Shown: positions 7,552 through 15,346 of the stretch, piece after piece | Layout of the letters: every line of letters starts with the position of its first letter | How positions within the stretch are numbered: position 1 is the stretch's first letter | NCBI GenBank assembly: GCA_033763355.1 | Contig: JANRKT010000090.1 | Coordinates: 1-28,171 of the forward strand | Reading direction: 5' to 3' | DNA length: 28,171 bases | From: JANRKT01 sp033763355 | GTDB taxonomy: Bacteria; Bacteroidota; Bacteroidia; Chitinophagales; Chitinophagaceae | The notes under the pieces: generated by a model | The model's input: only the letters and a program-made list of their open reading frames with translations | Databases searched by the model: none | Told to the model about the DNA's origin: nothing | Position numbers and translations under genes: made by a program

Positions 7552-8358
7552 CTACTGTAATGAATACAGCCTGATGGCCGTTTCATCCAGTACATAAATC
7601 CCCCGTGGTGTTATCTGCATCTTTTCCGCCTGTTGCAGTTTTACAGGGAGTACAGATTCCTTTATCTGCATCGTTCCGGGCACATAAGAAAGGATTTTGT
7701 TTTGCAACCTTCCGAGTATGTTACCATTAATTACCTGTATGTTGTTCCACCCCGTTAAAGGCAATTTGTTTTTTAAAGCGCCGTAATAATCAAAAATAAA
7801 CATGCCCTTTTGTTCATCGTAGAGGTAAACAAATTTATCCTGGTCAATGATGCGCACCGGCATGGGAGCCTCCCCAAATACAAGCCTGAAGTCAGAAGTT
7901 TCACTTAATACCTTTCCATCTTCACCAATCTTTTTCAGTTTGCTTTCCTGTTCATCAAATATCCATATGTTGTTGTCGTAAGACTGGCTGATGGCCCGCA
8001 CCTGCAGAATGTTTTGTTTGCGCAGGTCAATGGTGTTTACCACATTGAGGAAGCGGTCCAGCACAACAATTGTTTTAAAATCTTTATAAAACAATAAAGT
8101 TTTAAGAGGGTTTGCAGCATCAATGGAATACAGCTTTCCGTAACGCCTTACATCGTTGAATACCCCCATTGAATCGCCTTTTACATTGAGCTTTTTGAGC
8201 TGGCCATTTTTATTTACAAGAAAAAGATTGCCGAGGTAATCAGCAGTAAAAAAAGAAAACTCCCCTTCCACAGTACGCAACAGCGTAAAAGCAGAATCGG
8301 TTTGCCCAATGCAAAAAGCCTGAATAAAAAGAAATAATATTATAAGTATTTTTGTCAC
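7552..8358 (-). CDS. Secreted protein with beta-propeller-like repeats, function unknown
   Basis: 268 residues beginning at a GTG (8358) that overlaps the lpxH stop as GTGA, which argues for translational coupling. Residues 1-18 (MTKILIILFLFIQAFCIG) are a signal peptide. The rest is made of short beta-strand units with phrases such as DYLGNLFLVNKNGQLKKL and YDNNIWIFDEQESKLKKI, typical of six- or seven-bladed propellers such as NHL or WD-like folds, though no repeat is exact. No catalytic motif is visible. Its tight link to lpxH may only reflect operon packing; a periplasmic scaffold or binding role is a guess. Confidence 0.7.
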   Translation of the reverse strand: MTKILIILFLFIQAFCIGQTDSAFTLLRTVEGEFSFFTADYLGNLFLVNKNGQLKKLNVKGDSMGVFNDVRRYGKLYSIDAANPLKTLLFYKDFKTIVVLDRFLNVVNTIDLRKQNILQVRAISQSYDNNIWIFDEQESKLKKIGEDGKVLSETSDFRLVFGEAPMPVRIIDQDKFVYLYDEQKGMFIFDYYGALKNKLPLTGWNNIQVINGNILGRLQNKILSYVPGTMQIKESVLPVKLQQAEKMQITPRGIYVLDETAIRLYSLQ

Positions 8359-9113
8359 TCCGTGTAATGTTTCAGTTCAAGTTTTTCGCCGTCAAATACT
8401 GCATAACTGTTATAACGTATCCAGTCGCCCAGGTTAATATAACGGCTGCCTTGGGAAAGACGAAAATCAATAGGCAGGTGGCGGTGGCCGAATACAAAAA
8501 AATCATAAAATTCTTTCTGCAGTATTTCCTTGCAATATTGTATCAGCCATTCTTTGTCTTCTCCAAGAAAATGGTCATCGCTGTTGCCGGTTACAGCCCG
8601 GCTTCTCCTGCTGGAATATCCTGCAATACCCATGCCTGCAACCGGCGGTAAAATACCGAACAGCCACCTGCAAAAGGGGTTGCGGAAAATCTTTTTCAGC
8701 AATTTATAACCATGGTCTCCGGGGCCAAGGCCATCGCCATGGGCGATATAAAATTTTTTGCTGTTGAACTCAAATATCCGGGGTTCAAAATACACAGGTA
8801 TATTCAGCTCCTTTTGAAAATAATCCGTCATCCACATATCATGGTTGCCTGCAAAAAAATGAATGGGTATGCCGCTATCAGTTATTTCAGCCAGTTTACC
8901 AAGCAGCCGCACATAACCCTTTGGCACCACTTTCCTGTATTCGTACCAGAAATCAAAAATATCCCCAACGATAAAAATAATGGCGGCATCATTCCTTATT
9001 TCCTCAAGAAACTTTACAATCCTTTTTTCCCTTGCAAGGCTGGATTCATAATCAGGCACACCAAGATGGAAATCGGAAAGGAAGTAGATTTTTTTACCGG
9101 CTTTAATCTGCAT
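8355..9113 (-). CDS. lpxH: UDP-2,3-diacylglucosamine diphosphatase LpxH
   Basis: 252 residues, a calcineurin-like metallophosphoesterase. It hydrolyses UDP-2,3-diacylglucosamine to lipid X and UMP in lipid A synthesis, at the inner face of the inner membrane. Metal-binding motifs follow the LpxH order: SDFHLG (Asp14, His16), GDIFDFW (Asp51), AGNHD (Asn90), AHGDG (His125) and FGHRH (His210, His212). The segment around 138-165 with Trp150 and LFGILPP is the lid region seen in LpxH. The presence of lipid A synthesis fits a Gram-negative cell. The ATG at 9113 follows a 37-base gap from the broken hicA. The downstream gene overlaps by 4 bases. Confidence 0.9.
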   Translation of the reverse strand: MQIKAGKKIYFLSDFHLGVPDYESSLAREKRIVKFLEEIRNDAAIIFIVGDIFDFWYEYRKVVPKGYVRLLGKLAEITDSGIPIHFFAGNHDMWMTDYFQKELNIPVYFEPRIFEFNSKKFYIAHGDGLGPGDHGYKLLKKIFRNPFCRWLFGILPPVAGMGIAGYSSRRSRAVTGNSDDHFLGEDKEWLIQYCKEILQKEFYDFFVFGHRHLPIDFRLSQGSRYINLGDWIRYNSYAVFDGEKLELKHYTE

Positions 9114-9150
9114 TTAACAAGCTTATAATCCTTTTAAAATTCAGATGAAA

Positions 9151-9393
9151 TTAACCAAATAATTTCTTCGCCGTTTCCTCTTTTGATTCTTTGAAATGAA
9201 GCGCCTCATCTCCGATTATACCTGAAAGTGTGCCAGGCTTTACAGGGTTATGATTGGGAATGGTTATGTGATGTTCGCCAAAAAGAGTGGTGGTGAGACG
9301 GATGTGGCTTCCTTTTTGTCTGGTTATCGTATAAGCAAATTTCTACAGTTTTTTAATCAGTTCAGTTGCGGAAATATTCCTGGGCAATTTCAT
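9151..9393 (-). pseudogene. hicA: hicA-type toxin gene with one nonsense codon
   Basis: Reading from ATG 9393, the frame gives MKLPRNISATELIKKL, then TAG at codon 17 (9345-9343), then KFAYTITRQKGSHIRLTTT and on through GEHHITIPNHNPVKPGTLSG to LFG and TAA at 9151. This is the whole HicA mRNA interferase fold (80 residues) with the catalytic His in KGSHIRL. HicA toxins cut mRNA and are held by HicB. The TAG falls where HicA proteins usually have Glu or Lys, so a GAG-to-TAG change is the simplest explanation. ATG overlaps the hicB stop as ATGA. With codon 17 stopped before the catalytic His, a functional toxin is not expected. Confidence 0.75.
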
Positions 9394-9596
9394 ATTGCTA
9401 TCAACTCCTCTTTTACCTGGTGCAGCCGGATGATTTTGGGCATTCTTTCAGGATCAAAATGACATTCCACGGCTTCTTTTACATTTTTTCGTAATTCATC
9501 TAATGTATCAGCTTCAGCAAAAATGCTTTCTCACAATGCCCTCGCTGTATATCCTCCTTCAAGCGCCTCTTCAACTAAAAAAATGATTTCTGTCAT
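9390..9596 (-). pseudogene. hicB: hicB-type antitoxin gene with one nonsense codon
   Basis: From ATG 9596 the frame reads MTEIIFLVEEALEGGYTARA-L, then TGA at codon 22 (9533-9531), then ESIFAEADTLDELRKNVKEA and on to ELIAI and TGA at 9390 (68 residues in all). The short HicB-type antitoxin family has Gly at the stop position (ALG-x-SIF), so a GGA-to-TGA change explains the break. HicB neutralises HicA and represses the operon. This variant is the short form without an obvious DNA-binding tail. It precedes hicA and is 33 bases downstream of the gamma-glutamylcyclotransferase-like gene. Both genes of the pair are broken, which avoids the problem of a toxin without its antitoxin. Confidence 0.75.
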
Positions 9597-9629
9597 GGGG
9601 AAATTTTTCTAAAAATACAACTTACTCAT

Positions 9630-10058
9630 TTACCGCCTGTTTTTATCCTTCATAAACTTCAGTACATCCCCTGAAGTAATAAGCGGCTTTCCTTCTACCG
9701 GGCCATTATACCAGTATATCCAGGCCTGGGTGGGTTTGTTGTTGTGGTAAATGGTAGCAAGGACACGTTTATACAAAGGGGTTTCACCCGGTTCAACTAT
9801 TACCCCTTCATAATCGTCAAGCTGGCCGATAATCCAGCTGAACTCACCCACATTTAATATGGAGTACAATTCTCCCGTAATATACTTTTCATCCTTTGTA
9901 GGCACGGCTGCGGGGTATTCACCAAGATCATACAACAGGCCTTTAACCCTTGCATCTCCTACAAAATGAAAATAATCGCTGAGGTATTGGTAGGCAGGGT
10001 GGTGAAATCCCTTACGCAAAGAGCCATATACGAAAAGACTGTAACAGGTAGGTTCCAT
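9630..10058 (-). CDS. Gamma-glutamylcyclotransferase family protein (AIG2-like)
   Basis: 142 residues of the GGCT/AIG2-like fold. Seen: the substrate-binding loop YGSLRKG at residues 11-17, and the catalytic Glu84 in QLDDYEGV. The length is normal for small bacterial members. The family releases 5-oxoproline from gamma-glutamyl amines or peptides; the natural substrate of this branch is not known. It has no signal peptide and should be cytosolic. The ATG at 10058 is the only sensible start. It is separated from the LUD gene by 240 bases, so it probably has its own promoter. Confidence 0.85.
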   Translation of the reverse strand: MEPTCYSLFVYGSLRKGFHHPAYQYLSDYFHFVGDARVKGLLYDLGEYPAAVPTKDEKYITGELYSILNVGEFSWIIGQLDDYEGVIVEPGETPLYKRVLATIYHNNKPTQAWIYWYNGPVEGKPLITSGDVLKFMKDKNRR

Positions 10059-10122
10059 ACTTTAACTTAAGGTAAAAAAAACAATTAATGAAACTGCTAC
10101 CAAACCGATGAACCGTTAACCC

Positions 10123-10143
10123 TGCAGGGCATCCTGCATTTTT
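10123..10143 (+). terminator. Terminator-like hairpin between LUD and GGCT-like genes
   Basis: TGCAGG (10123-10128), loop GCAT, CCTGCA (10133-10138), then TTTTTG. The T run is on the plus strand, while both neighbouring genes run on the minus strand, so it would end rightward transcription, for which I see no gene. It may be an antisense terminator or chance. Confidence 0.3.
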
Positions 10144-10298
10144 GTATTATCGGTAAAGATAATAACTGGAGTTGTAAAGAATAAATTACTGCGGGAATAT
10201 TGTTGTTAAAACAGCATGAACGTTTTACCAGGCTGATTACCTGTTTCAAATGAAAAAACTGCTGTATTATTTTACCTGATAAATCCGGTAAACTGGTA

Positions 10299-10943
10299 TT
10301 AATACGGGCTTTTTGCTTCTATCAAAAACACATACACTTCCCCGGGGCCGTGTACACCCACCACCAGTGTTTTTTCAATATCCGCAGTGCGGCTGGGGCC
10401 AGTTGCAAAAGTTATTAAAGAGGGGAGGTTGTTTCCGTATTTTTCTTTAAGGAGCAGAAGGGCGTCTTTTACATCATACACCAGCTGGTTCATGTAAGCA
10501 ATACAGATGTGGACAGGGGCATACACACTTACAGTACGTCCGCTTTCCTGTGCAGCGCTCATCACAATACTTCCTGTACGGGCCACGAGATATTCGCAGC
10601 CTGTAATGGAAGCATCGCAGGTTGAAAGGTCATCATGGGAAAAATTATCAAAAAGGTTTTCCGCCAATACCTGTTTTATTTTTTCTTCCCTGCAATAAAT
10701 TTTACCCCAGCCCATGTGTGCAGCAAGGTTGTTTAATTGGGATGCAAGTTCAGCATGATTGATGCAATAAATAAATTTTCCCTGAAGTTTGGTAAACTGT
10801 TCGGCAAACTCAATTTCTGGTTCCTGGCTTGACGGCTGCACAAGCATATTCGTTCCTTCGCTGTTGGGAAAAGGCAAAGGCACCGGTTGACTCAGTGCCT
10901 TGCGTATTTTCTTTAAAATATTTTCTTTTGCAGAAGATGACAT
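10299..10943 (-). CDS. LUD domain protein, LutC/YkgG-like
   Basis: 214 residues of the LUD (LutC/YkgG) family. Matching segments include the N-terminal KENILKKIRKAL helix, GCEYLVARTGSIVMSAAQES in the middle and FATGPSRTADIEKTLVVGVHGP toward the end, which hold the family signature. LutC works with LutA and LutB in oxidation of L-lactate in Bacillus. Neither lutA nor lutB is here, so a role in lactate use is not shown. Its start overlaps the ftsH stop (TGATG), which implies translational coupling with ftsH. My recollection is that an orphan LUD gene next to ftsH recurs in Bacteroidota, which would suggest a different role. A cytosolic protein. Confidence 0.82.
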   Translation of the reverse strand: MSSSAKENILKKIRKALSQPVPLPFPNSEGTNMLVQPSSQEPEIEFAEQFTKLQGKFIYCINHAELASQLNNLAAHMGWGKIYCREEKIKQVLAENLFDNFSHDDLSTCDASITGCEYLVARTGSIVMSAAQESGRTVSVYAPVHICIAYMNQLVYDVKDALLLLKEKYGNNLPSLITFATGPSRTADIEKTLVVGVHGPGEVYVFLIEAKSPY

Positions 10944-13039
10944 CAGTGTTGTACTTCAGCAGTTGAAGATGGGTTGATATTACCTGCTGCATCAGCAGCT
11001 GTATCTAAAGTTCCGTTGGATGAAAAGTTGGCTTCCTTTGCTGCATCCAGAAAAGCTTTCTTCTCTTCATAAGGCCTCTTGCCTATCAGTTCTTCCACGT
11101 CATCTTTGTGCAGCACTTCCCTGTCCAGTAATGCATGGGCTATGCTTTCCACTGAACTCCTCTTTTCTTCCAGTAATTTTTTAGTGCGTTCATATGCTTC
11201 ATCTACCAGCAACCGCACTTCTTCATCAATAAGTTTACCTGTTTCTTCACTGTAAGGTTTGGTAAAGTAATTATCCTGCACAGGATCATAAAAACTCACA
11301 TTACCCACCTTGTCATTCATACCATAAACAGTAACCATGGCGTATGCCAGTTTGGTTATCTGCTGCAGGTCGTTTTGTGCGCCGGTTGATATCTTATTAA
11401 AGAAAATGTCTTCGCTGGCCCGTCCGCCGAGCGTCATACACATCTGGTCCATCAACTGGTCGGTATTGTAAAGATATTGTTCCTTGGGTGTGTATTGTGC
11501 ATACCCTAATGCAGCTACGCCCCTTGGCACTATGGTTACTTTCAGTAAAGGATAAGCATGTTCAAGAAACCATCCGCATACGGCATGCCCTGCTTCATGG
11601 TAAGCAATAATTTTCTTCTCTTCCGGCGAAATGATCTTGTTCTTTTTTTCCAATCCCCCGATGATCCGGTCAATGGCATCCTGGAAATCGTCCATTTCAA
11701 CTTCGGCTTTGCCTTTGCGTGCTGCAATCAATGCCGCTTCATTGCAAACATTGGCGATATCAGCGCCGGCAAAACCGGGTGTTAACTCAGCCAGTTTATG
11801 AATATTGAGCCTGGTTGATTTTTTAATGGGCTTAAGGTGCACATTAAAAATCTCTTCCCTGCCTTTCAGGTCGGGTTTATCAATACTGATCTGCCGGTCG
11901 AAACGGCCGGGGCGCAATAATGCGCTGTCCAATACATCCGGTCTGTTGGTAGCTGCAAGAATGATGATACCGCTGTCTCCGCCGAAACCATCCATTTCCA
12001 CCAGCAACTGGTTTAATGTATTTTCTCTTTCGTCATTGCTCATCATCATATTCTTTCCCCTTGCCCGTCCAATGGCATCTATCTCATCAATAAATATGAT
12101 ACATGGCGCTTTCTCCCTCGCTTGTTTAAATAAATCCCTTACGCGGCTGGCGCCCACACCAACAAAAAGTTCAACAAAATCAGAACCTGAAAGAGAAAAG
12201 AAAGGAACCTGTGCCTCACCGGCCATAGCTTTAGCCAATAATGTTTTACCAGTTCCGGGGGGGCCTATAAGCAATGCGCCTTTGGGAATTTTGCCGCCAA
12301 GAGCAGTATATTTCTTAGGGTTTTTGAGAAAGTCAACAATCTCCATTACTTCCTGTTTGGCTTCCTCTAAACCTGCTACATCGGCAAAAGTGATGTTTAC
12401 TTTGGTGCCCTTATCAAACAATTGTGCTTTTGATTTGCCAATATTAAAAATGCCACCGGGGCCACCACCGCCGCCCGGGCCGCCAACCTTACGCATCATT
12501 AATATAAAAAGCAGCCCAAACATTAATATGGGGAAAAGTATATTGATGAACGGGCCAAACCATTCAGGGTCTGTAGTAGGCTTTACTTCTACTTCAGCAA
12601 TATTCGGGTTGGCTTTAAAGTAATCGTAAAGAAACTTCTGGTAGTCTTCTACTTTTGATTGTGTGAACTGAAAATGCGGGCCCTTGCCTTTTGTTACAGC
12701 CGCCCATTTATCACCCAAAAGCCTCCTGTAAACGTCTTTTTTTACGAGGCTATCCTGCTTTATAAACACCCGTACTATATCTTTATTCTGTACTGGCTCT
12801 ACTTTTTCCACGTCATTTGCTGAAAGCATTTCCAGGCGGAACTTTTTCTCAGTTATTTCGGTTAAATCCGGCGTAACACCCTGTAATACCTGGTACCCTA
12901 TAAGAAATATGGCTACCAATGCGTAAATCCAGTATATATTAAAGCGTGGGGCTTTACGTGAATTTTTATCGTCGCCGCCTGAACGGTTAAACCCCGGGCG
13001 GGAATTCTGCTGGTCTTGTTTGTAATCTTCCTGTGACAT
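10943..13039 (-). CDS. ftsH: ATP-dependent zinc metalloprotease FtsH
   Basis: 698 residues. Order: disordered N-terminus, first membrane segment (about 35-54), periplasmic region, second membrane segment (about 163-183), a glycine-rich linker (187-197), AAA domain and M41 protease domain. Key residues: Walker A GPPGTGKT 259-266, Walker B IIFIDEID 314-321, the second region of homology ending at RPGRFDR 376-382, and the zinc motif HEAGH 481-485. FtsH is the membrane-bound hexameric protease that removes misassembled membrane proteins and, in enterobacteria, controls LpxC and so lipid A. It is flanked by rsfS (67 bases upstream) and the LUD gene (1-base overlap). Start ATG 13039. Confidence 0.97.
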   Translation of the reverse strand: MSQEDYKQDQQNSRPGFNRSGGDDKNSRKAPRFNIYWIYALVAIFLIGYQVLQGVTPDLTEITEKKFRLEMLSANDVEKVEPVQNKDIVRVFIKQDSLVKKDVYRRLLGDKWAAVTKGKGPHFQFTQSKVEDYQKFLYDYFKANPNIAEVEVKPTTDPEWFGPFINILFPILMFGLLFILMMRKVGGPGGGGGPGGIFNIGKSKAQLFDKGTKVNITFADVAGLEEAKQEVMEIVDFLKNPKKYTALGGKIPKGALLIGPPGTGKTLLAKAMAGEAQVPFFSLSGSDFVELFVGVGASRVRDLFKQAREKAPCIIFIDEIDAIGRARGKNMMMSNDERENTLNQLLVEMDGFGGDSGIIILAATNRPDVLDSALLRPGRFDRQISIDKPDLKGREEIFNVHLKPIKKSTRLNIHKLAELTPGFAGADIANVCNEAALIAARKGKAEVEMDDFQDAIDRIIGGLEKKNKIISPEEKKIIAYHEAGHAVCGWFLEHAYPLLKVTIVPRGVAALGYAQYTPKEQYLYNTDQLMDQMCMTLGGRASEDIFFNKISTGAQNDLQQITKLAYAMVTVYGMNDKVGNVSFYDPVQDNYFTKPYSEETGKLIDEEVRLLVDEAYERTKKLLEEKRSSVESIAHALLDREVLHKDDVEELIGKRPYEEKKAFLDAAKEANFSSNGTLDTAADAAGNINPSSTAEVQH

Positions 13040-13106
13040 TTTCTCGGTCTCCCGTTAATAACAATTTAATGATTTATTGGAGTAATTTGTTCAATGTGCA
13101 GCTTTT

Positions 13107-13523
13107 TTACTTTTTAATTGGCATTTGGCCATGCTCTGTTAATTCGCCGTCGCTCCACATTTCTTCCAGTTTGTAAAACTTCCGGTTTGCCGGCTGAAAC
13201 ACATGCACCACTACATTAACGTAATCAATCAGCACCCATTGCAGCGCCTGGTAGCCTTCATGCCGGTAAGGTATTTCGCCACACTGCTTTTTTACCAGTT
13301 CTTCCACGCTTTCGGCAATGGCCCTTACCTGCACATGCGATGTGGCTTCGCAAATGATAAAAAAGTCAGAAACCGCTTCGGGTATCTTGCGCAAATCAAG
13401 CGAAACAATGTTTTCCCCTTTTTTATCCTGTATGGCCTGGATGATTACTTTTAAAATTTTGCTGCTCCTGGTGAGTCGTGCCGCCCTTTTTGGCCGGGCT
13501 GCCAATACTTGTAATGCTGTCAA
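13107..13523 (-). CDS. rsfS: Ribosome silencing factor RsfS
   Basis: 138 residues of the RsfS/Iojap family, which binds ribosomal protein L14 and blocks joining of subunits when nutrients run low. Seen: KVIIQAIQDKKGENIVSLDL, then VSDFFIICEATSHVQVRAIAES and YRHEGYQALQWVLIDYVNVVVHVF. There is no ATG in frame before the conserved part, so the start is the TTG at 13523 or a less likely upstream codon; the first ~20 residues are Arg/Lys-rich, as is usual in Bacteroidota RsfS. It is divergent from birA with 231 bases between the starts and leads into ftsH. Confidence 0.92.
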   Translation of the reverse strand: MTALQVLAARPKRAARLTRSSKILKVIIQAIQDKKGENIVSLDLRKIPEAVSDFFIICEATSHVQVRAIAESVEELVKKQCGEIPYRHEGYQALQWVLIDYVNVVVHVFQPANRKFYKLEEMWSDGELTEHGQMPIKK

Positions 13524-13754
13524 ATGATTTTTGTTTTTGGTGATCTGCCCTGCGGGCTTTTGTCTGCTTTTATTAATTGATCAAATCAAGTGGGCCAGTT
13601 TTAGATTGCTTCATCTGTCTGCAGATGTTGCCTCCACCTTACCTTCACGTCAACTGCTTTTACTGCAACCTGCTTTGTACACAACCCATAACGCAAAACT
13701 CCAAACTTCTTTTATCTTGCCAAAATTAATAATTAATTCCCTTATCTGCAGTTT

Positions 13755-14498
13755 ATGAACCTTATCGGGCAGCCATTCATCACATTGCAGCAGGTTGACA
13801 GCACCAACAACTATGCCATGGCACAGGCACATGCCCGTTTGGCAACACATGGAACCACCTATTTTGCCATGGAACAAACTGGGGGAAAAGGTCAGCGTGG
13901 AAAAAACTGGTTTAGCCTTCCGGGAGAAAATATTATGCAGAGCGTGGTAATAGAGCCGGGAAACCTCCCGGCCGCATCACAGTTCTGTTTAAGCGCTGCA
14001 ACAGCACTTGCCTGCTACGATTTTTTTAATGTTTATGCGGGTGATGAAACTTTTATTAAATGGCCTAACGACCTTTACTGGCGTGACAGAAAGGCAGGGG
14101 GTATCCTGATTGAAAATGTTCTGTCGGGCAAGGTATGGCAATACGCAATTGCAGGTACAGGAATTAATATCAATCAAACCGTTTTTGATGTTTCCCTTCC
14201 CAATCCTGTTTCACTTAAACAAATTACCGGGAAACATTATGATGTATTAGAACTGGCTTCCCAGCTCTGCAGCAGGCTTCAAAAAAGATATGAGCAATTG
14301 CATCAGGGAAATTTTTCTGAACTGCTTGAACAATACAACAAGGTATTGTATAAAAAAGGGCAAACAATAAGGCTTAAAAAAGACAACCGCGTTTTTAACT
14401 GCACATTAGAAGAAGTTAACAACGCCGGGCAATTGGTGGTAAAAACCGGAATAGAAGAACATTTTGATTTTGGAGAAGTAGAATGGGTCATAGCGTAA
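13755..14498 (+). CDS. birA: Biotin--[acetyl-CoA-carboxylase] ligase BirA (no repressor domain)
   Basis: 247 residues forming only the ligase part, without the N-terminal helix-turn-helix that makes E. coli BirA a repressor. Seen: the biotinyl-AMP loop GKGQRGKNWFS at about 44-54, KWPNDLYW at 102-109, the KAGGILIE segment with Lys113, and the C-terminal SH3-like domain ending DFGEVEWVIA. It makes biotinyl-5'-AMP from biotin and ATP and transfers biotin to carboxylase carrier proteins in the cytosol. Divergent from rsfS. Start ATG 13755. The next gene follows after 72 bases and has very different base composition. Confidence 0.95.
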   Translation: MNLIGQPFITLQQVDSTNNYAMAQAHARLATHGTTYFAMEQTGGKGQRGKNWFSLPGENIMQSVVIEPGNLPAASQFCLSAATALACYDFFNVYAGDETFIKWPNDLYWRDRKAGGILIENVLSGKVWQYAIAGTGININQTVFDVSLPNPVSLKQITGKHYDVLELASQLCSRLQKRYEQLHQGNFSELLEQYNKVLYKKGQTIRLKKDNRVFNCTLEEVNNAGQLVVKTGIEEHFDFGEVEWVIA

Positions 14499-14528
14499 TC
14501 AACGAAGTATAAAAACATTAATAGCTAA

Positions 14529-14536
14529 TATATTTG
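14529..14536 (+). promoter_or_regulatory. -7 box for the Ntn hydrolase-like gene
   Basis: TATATTTG, a full TAnnTTTG match, 34 bases before the ATG at 14571. I find no TTG at the right distance upstream, so only the -7 part is supported. It suggests that the gene is expressed from its own promoter rather than with birA. Confidence 0.4.
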
Positions 14537-14570
14537 TGATGCTAATGTATATTTAAACTGCAAGATTAAA

Positions 14571-15332
14571 ATGATACGATACATAATACTACTAATTATT
14601 GCCTCATTACCTTTTTCTACATCTGAATGTCAAACTTGCATTATCGGAAGAATATCGTACGGTGAAATAGTTGTGGGAGCTGATGCTCTTATTGGAAATT
14701 CAGTAAAAAGCGAAACTGGTAAAATGAAAGATTCAAAAAAAATATTAGGTTGTAAAATAATAAATGTTAAAGGTACTTTTTTTGCTGGAGCAGGTTCACC
14801 AATGAATATTTTAGCCAATATCGCTGATTCAATTTGCAAAAAGGAGAATATAATTGATACAATTGTATCAATATTTAAAAGAGTAGTAAAAAAGCAGATA
14901 GAACCGCAGTTAGAATATCATAGAAAAAAAGACTTAGCCTATTTTAAAAGGTACTACATGCCAACTAAAGAAATACCCCGTTTTGCCGAACTTCTCTTTT
15001 TTAAATATGAAAACATGATCCCTAAATTGATATACGTAGGATTTAAAATCACAAATAAGAGTAACGAAAAAGTTCATATTGAGCCTATTTCAAAGAATGC
15101 TTCTAGCGGCACTACCTATGCTATTGGGCATAAGACAGAAATAATTGCGATGTTAAATAATAAAGAAACCTGGAAAAACGGTTCTACAAAAGGAATCGAA
15201 ACTTTACTAATAAATCAAATAAATGCAAAAAAAGCGGTTGTTGACGGCCCAATCACTATAATTCAAATTACTAAGAATGGAATAAATTGGTATAAAGAAG
15301 GTTTGTGTAATGAGAAAAAGGATACAAAATAA
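14571..15332 (+). CDS. Secreted Ntn-hydrolase (proteasome/HslV-like) protein, AT-rich
   Basis: 253 residues. A signal peptide (about 1-19, MIRYIILLIIASLPFS) is followed by TCIIG at residues 22-26. This lines up with the mature N-terminus of HslV (TTIVS): Thr22 or Cys23 as the N-terminal nucleophile, Asp38 in VVGADAL on HslV Asp17, and Lys56/Lys57 near HslV Lys33, followed by GTFFAGAGSP like the GFAGG of HslV. The C-terminal half has TTYAIGHKTEI and VVDGPITIIQITKNG, like the ending of proteasome-type Ntn proteins. I infer a self-processing or signal-cleaved amidohydrolase outside the cytoplasm, substrate unknown. GC content is 32-33% in the lines at 14761 and 14881, against 55% in the birA line at 13921, which suggests acquisition by transfer. 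A -7 box lies 34 bases upstream. The call rests on motif spacing only. Confidence 0.6.
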   Translation: MIRYIILLIIASLPFSTSECQTCIIGRISYGEIVVGADALIGNSVKSETGKMKDSKKILGCKIINVKGTFFAGAGSPMNILANIADSICKKENIIDTIVSIFKRVVKKQIEPQLEYHRKKDLAYFKRYYMPTKEIPRFAELLFFKYENMIPKLIYVGFKITNKSNEKVHIEPISKNASSGTTYAIGHKTEIIAMLNNKETWKNGSTKGIETLLINQINAKKAVVDGPITIIQITKNGINWYKEGLCNEKKDTK

Positions 15333-15346
15333 GGAAACAAGTCAAA

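Noticed and set aside
9250..9462. Plus-strand open frame across the hicBA region
   Set aside because: The minus strand reads as HicB and HicA with family motifs and the classical ATGA overlap, so the plus frame is a shadow.
10059..10298. Hidden gene between the LUD and GGCT-like genes
   Set aside because: Neither strand gives a protein-like frame; only a small plus-strand hairpin with a T run and AT-rich spacer are visible.
11805..12623. Long plus-strand open frame opposite ftsH (272 residues)
   Set aside because: The minus strand has every FtsH motif through this stretch; the plus frame is Ser/Pro-rich without family features.
13531..13758. 75-residue frame between rsfS and birA
   Set aside because: It has no ATG-type start in a good context, overlaps the birA start and resembles no protein; the gap more likely holds divergent promoters.
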